From the NCBI GenBank assembly GCA_027489035.1, contig JAIYAN010000002.1, positions 1-64,000 on the forward strand: 64,000 nt of DNA, written 5' to 3'. The stretch is from Chitinophagaceae bacterium (lineage in GTDB: Bacteria; Bacteroidota; Bacteroidia; Chitinophagales; Chitinophagaceae). Positions 61,761 through 64,000 of this stretch are shown piece by piece; position 1 is the stretch's first letter; each line of letters opens with the position of its first letter. The notes below the pieces were generated by a model. It had not been told where the DNA came from. It was given only the letters and a program-made list of their open reading frames with translations, and ran no database searches. Both the position numbers and the translations under genes were made by a program.

Positions 61761-63002
61761 TTAGCCTTGTTCATTTATAAAACATCTCAACATATTTAAT
61801 GCATTCATGGCGGTGAGTTGTATGTTTTTTTGTCGGTTAAACCTAAAGTGAAATTTCTTAGTGATTGTTTTTGTTTCACTTGCAACAGCAATCCAAACCG
61901 TACCAACTGGTTTTTCTGCCATTCCACCACCTGGTCCCATTATTCCTGAAACGGCAATTGCATAGGTTGTATTGAGTTGGTTTAATAACCCGTTTGCCAT
62001 TTCAATGACTACTTCTTCACTAACAGCACCATGCGTTTCTAATGTTGATTTTTTTACTTGTAATGATTTTTCTTTTGCAGCGTACGAATAAGTAATCATG
62101 CTTCCCTCGTAATATGCCGAAGCGCCTGGAACATTACTGATTAAATGTGAAATATAACCTCCAGTGCAACTTTCGGCAGTTCCAACTGTTTCATTTCGTG
62201 ACAATAACATTTTACCAATCACTTGTTCCATTCCCTCATCTTCAGTAGTTACCAAATATTCAGAAACAGCATTTTTTAAAATCTCAAATTGATCATTTAT
62301 CGTATTGTCGGATTCTAGATTGGCTGACGTTAATCTCAATCTTACAATACCATGATTGGGCAAGTAAGCCAACTTTATATTGTTGGGTAAATTTTCTTCA
62401 AATTCTTGAAGCAAATCGGCCAACATCGATTCGCCTATCCCATAAGTAACCAAAGTTTTATGCGTAATCTTGGGTAAATTAAATGAGGATACCAAAAATG
62501 GTAAAATGTCTTCTTCCACCATTCCCATCATTTCAAATGGCACGCCAGGTAAACTAAAATACAATGTTCCATTTTTTTCAAATTGCATTCCAGATGCCGT
62601 CCCTCTTTTGTTGATGATAACTTTGCAACTATCTGGAACTTCGGCTTGTTTAATATTTCTTTCTGTGATTGGTCTTTTAAATACTTGTTCGAAAAGATGG
62701 GTTACATTTTTTAACGCTTCATCATTTAAAACCATTTTTCCATCAAAATACTTGCATAACAATGGTTTTGTAATGTCATCTGCCGTTGGTCCTAAACCAC
62801 CAGTGATAAAAATAACATCTTCCTTTTTAGATTCTTCATCAAGGGCAGACCATATTTCATCCCAATTATCGCCAACTGCAACACGCCTTAATACTGGAAT
62901 CCCAATTGAATTTAATTGTTGTGCAATCCAAGCACTGTTGGTATCAATTACTTGACCAATTAGCAATTCATCTCCGATGGTAATTATTGATGCTTTTATC
63001 AT
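61761..63002 (-). CDS. cinA: CinA family nicotinamide mononucleotide deamidase / competence-damage protein
   Basis: 413 residues. The N-terminal MoaB-like domain (ASIITIGDELLIGQVIDTNS, FITGGLGPTADDITK) is followed by the C-terminal CinA domain with NMN deamidase motif TAESCTGGYISHLISNVPGAS and VSGIMGPGGGMAEKPVGTVWIA. It recycles nicotinamide mononucleotide to nicotinate mononucleotide. The frame begins at 63050, but ATG 63002 gives the family start MIKASIITIGDEL. Confidence 0.92.
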   Translation of the reverse strand: MIKASIITIGDELLIGQVIDTNSAWIAQQLNSIGIPVLRRVAVGDNWDEIWSALDEESKKEDVIFITGGLGPTADDITKPLLCKYFDGKMVLNDEALKNVTHLFEQVFKRPITERNIKQAEVPDSCKVIINKRGTASGMQFEKNGTLYFSLPGVPFEMMGMVEEDILPFLVSSFNLPKITHKTLVTYGIGESMLADLLQEFEENLPNNIKLAYLPNHGIVRLRLTSANLESDNTINDQFEILKNAVSEYLVTTEDEGMEQVIGKMLLSRNETVGTAESCTGGYISHLISNVPGASAYYEGSMITYSYAAKEKSLQVKKSTLETHGAVSEEVVIEMANGLLNQLNTTYAIAVSGIMGPGGGMAEKPVGTVWIAVASETKTITKKFHFRFNRQKNIQLTAMNALNMLRCFINEQG

Positions 63003-63105
63003 GTTTGGAATTTTAATTTTTAATGTCAGATTCAATAATTTTAATAACAAAATAATTGAATACTTGTTTGATTATCAAAAAATTACAGATTTGCTTGTAA
63101 ATGTT

Positions 63106-63114
63106 TAGATTTGC
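63106..63114 (+). promoter_or_regulatory. -7 promoter box of the DUF6526 gene
   Basis: TAGATTTGC fits TAnnTTTGC and predicts a start near 63119, nine bases before ATG 63128. Confidence 0.5.
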
Positions 63115-63127
63115 TAAAAATGGAACT

Positions 63128-63562
63128 ATGGAACAACAAAATTATAAAAACCATGGCCGAATGGCACCCAGAGCGTATTATGTTGGACTTGCCCTGGCAC
63201 TTATTGTAATTGTGTTCACTTTGATTTATTGTGAAGATATTTCAAAAGGTTGGAATGGTAATTTATTGCCAGTCCTTTTCTTTGATCTATGTATTGGTGT
63301 TATTTTAATTGGATATTTTACAAGAGCTTTTGCACTTAAGGCGCAAGACAGGGCAATTCGAGCGGAAGAAAATTTGCGTCATTTTGCTTTGACAGGAAAG
63401 TTGTTGGATAAAAAATTAACGATCAATCAAGTTATTGCATTAAGATTTGCATCAGATGAAGAGTTTGTTTTGTTGGCTCAAAAAGCCGCAGAAGAAAATA
63501 CTTCGGCTAAAGAAATCAAATTAGCTATAAAAAAATGGCGCGCTGATCATTATAGGGTTTAA
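63128..63562 (+). CDS. DUF6526 membrane protein
   Basis: 144 residues, two membrane segments (YYVGLALALIVIVFTLIYC and LLPVLFFDLCIGVILIGYF), then a cytosolic part with FALKAQDRAIRAEENLRHF, NQVIALRFASDEEFVLLAQKA and IKKWRADHYRV. This matches DUF6526 in Bacteroidota; function unknown. The frame opens at 63101 but that start lies in the promoter box; ATG 63128 gives MEQQNYKNH, the usual family start. Confidence 0.85.
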   Translation: MEQQNYKNHGRMAPRAYYVGLALALIVIVFTLIYCEDISKGWNGNLLPVLFFDLCIGVILIGYFTRAFALKAQDRAIRAEENLRHFALTGKLLDKKLTINQVIALRFASDEEFVLLAQKAAEENTSAKEIKLAIKKWRADHYRV

Positions 63563-63720
63563 TTTTTTTATTTTCAATAATGCGTCAATAGCTTTTAAAA
63601 AAACTTAATAATATCTTTATTTAAAACAAGGTGAATCGGTTAAAAATAAAATAATTTTACACCTATTTATTATTTATTAAGTATAGATTCCAATATTAAA
63701 TATAAAAACCTAAGTACAGT

Positions 63721-64000
63721 ATGTCTTGGACTGAAGTTATAGAACCCAAAAGTAAATTGTTTGATCTCAAATTTAAGGAAGCGTGGCATTATCGCGATTT
63801 GCTTAGAATGTGGGTAAAAAGAGATTTTACGGCTACTTACAAACAAACAATTCTTGGCCCAATTTGGTTTTTTCTTCAGCCTTTGTTGATGACCATCATG
63901 TTTACCATCGTGTTTGGCAAGTTTGCCAAATTATCAACTGATGGATTGCCACAGATTTTATTCTATTTAGCTGGTGTAACCATTTGGAACTATTTTTCAG
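63721..64000 (+). CDS. ABC-2 polysaccharide-export permease, N-terminal part
   Basis: Runs past the right edge; 93 residues visible from ATG 63721. The segment LLRMWVKRDFTATYKQTILGPIWFFLQPLLMTIMFTIVF is the typical N-terminus of TagG/Wzm-type permeases that export O-antigen or teichoic acid-like polymers. The ATPase should follow outside the window. A TAATTTTAC promoter-like box lies at 63652. It fits with the glycosyltransferases and MBOAT pair upstream. Confidence 0.88.
   Translation, partial: MSWTEVIEPKSKLFDLKFKEAWHYRDLLRMWVKRDFTATYKQTILGPIWFFLQPLLMTIMFTIVFGKFAKLSTDGLPQILFYLAGVTIWNYFS

Noticed and set aside
1..64000. tRNA genes, CRISPR arrays, insertion sequences, prophage
   Set aside because: No TPsiC-type GGTTCGA arms, regular repeat-spacer arrays, transposase or integrase frames were found on reading.

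Overview
The window is about 64 kb of AT-rich chromosome from a member of the Bacteroidota, most likely a Chitinophagaceae-type bacterium. Evidence for this: a T9SS sorting tail, SprB-like adhesin repeats, GLPGLI and DUF6089 families, an S46 dipeptidyl peptidase, TonB/outer-membrane beta-barrel proteins with CarboxypepD_reg-type plugs, promoters with a TAnnTTTG-type -7 box, and almost no Shine-Dalgarno sequences before start codons. I see no tRNA, rRNA, CRISPR array, prophage, integrase or insertion sequence. The gene content is mostly housekeeping and carbohydrate metabolism.

Layout. 1-7.7 kb: end of a T9SS-secreted repeat adhesin, dipeptide epimerase, prfB (release factor 2, with a programmed +1 frameshift), P5C dehydrogenase, a CBM48-HhH fusion, pyrR and pyrB. 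7.7-16.7 kb (minus strand): S8 protease, ALDH7-type dehydrogenase, TonB receptor, panB, ROK glucokinase and sugar MFS transporter. 16.8-25.3 kb: glycogen genes glgA-glgC and glgB, with a GLPGLI/outer-membrane pair on the opposite strand between them. 25.3-31 kb: small orphan ORFs, then a minus-strand operon (small protein, glycosylasparaginase, CutC, compact beta-mannosidase) plus a PDZ protein; the operon looks like N-glycan core salvage. 31-37 kb: rnr, polyprenyl synthase, amino acid permease, Smr protein. 38.3 kb: rnpB, the only RNA gene, followed by a repeat-rich spacer. 39-50 kb: DPP11-like peptidase, lpdA, TlpA-like thioredoxin, FtsX-like permease, EVE protein, sirtuin, cyclase, two glycosyltransferases and DUF4199. 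50-64 kb: a dihydroorotase homologue lacking its metal ligands, pyruvate dehydrogenase E1 beta, DUF6089, UbiD, TraB/GumN, an SGNH/MBOAT acyl-transfer pair, an E2 acyltransferase, cinA, DUF6526, and the start of a polysaccharide-export ABC permease.

How parts fit together. Sugar uptake (MFS), phosphorylation (ROK kinase) and storage (glgA, glgC, glgB) form one block. E1 beta, E2 and E3 of a 2-oxoacid dehydrogenase are all present but scattered. pyrB and the metal-ligand-less dihydroorotase may form a structural pair. Glycosyltransferases, MBOAT/SGNH and the ABC permease point to surface polysaccharide assembly and O-acylation.

Main points for a second look: (a) the mapped 5' end of rnpB calibrates the -7 promoter box and predicts several leaderless mRNAs (prfB, pyrR, pyrB, tlpA-like, FtsX-like); (b) prfB keeps a perfect internal Shine-Dalgarno in a phylum that hardly uses one for initiation; (c) several families of short palindromic repeats recur only between genes; (d) the dead dihydroorotase and the domain-stripped beta-mannosidase.
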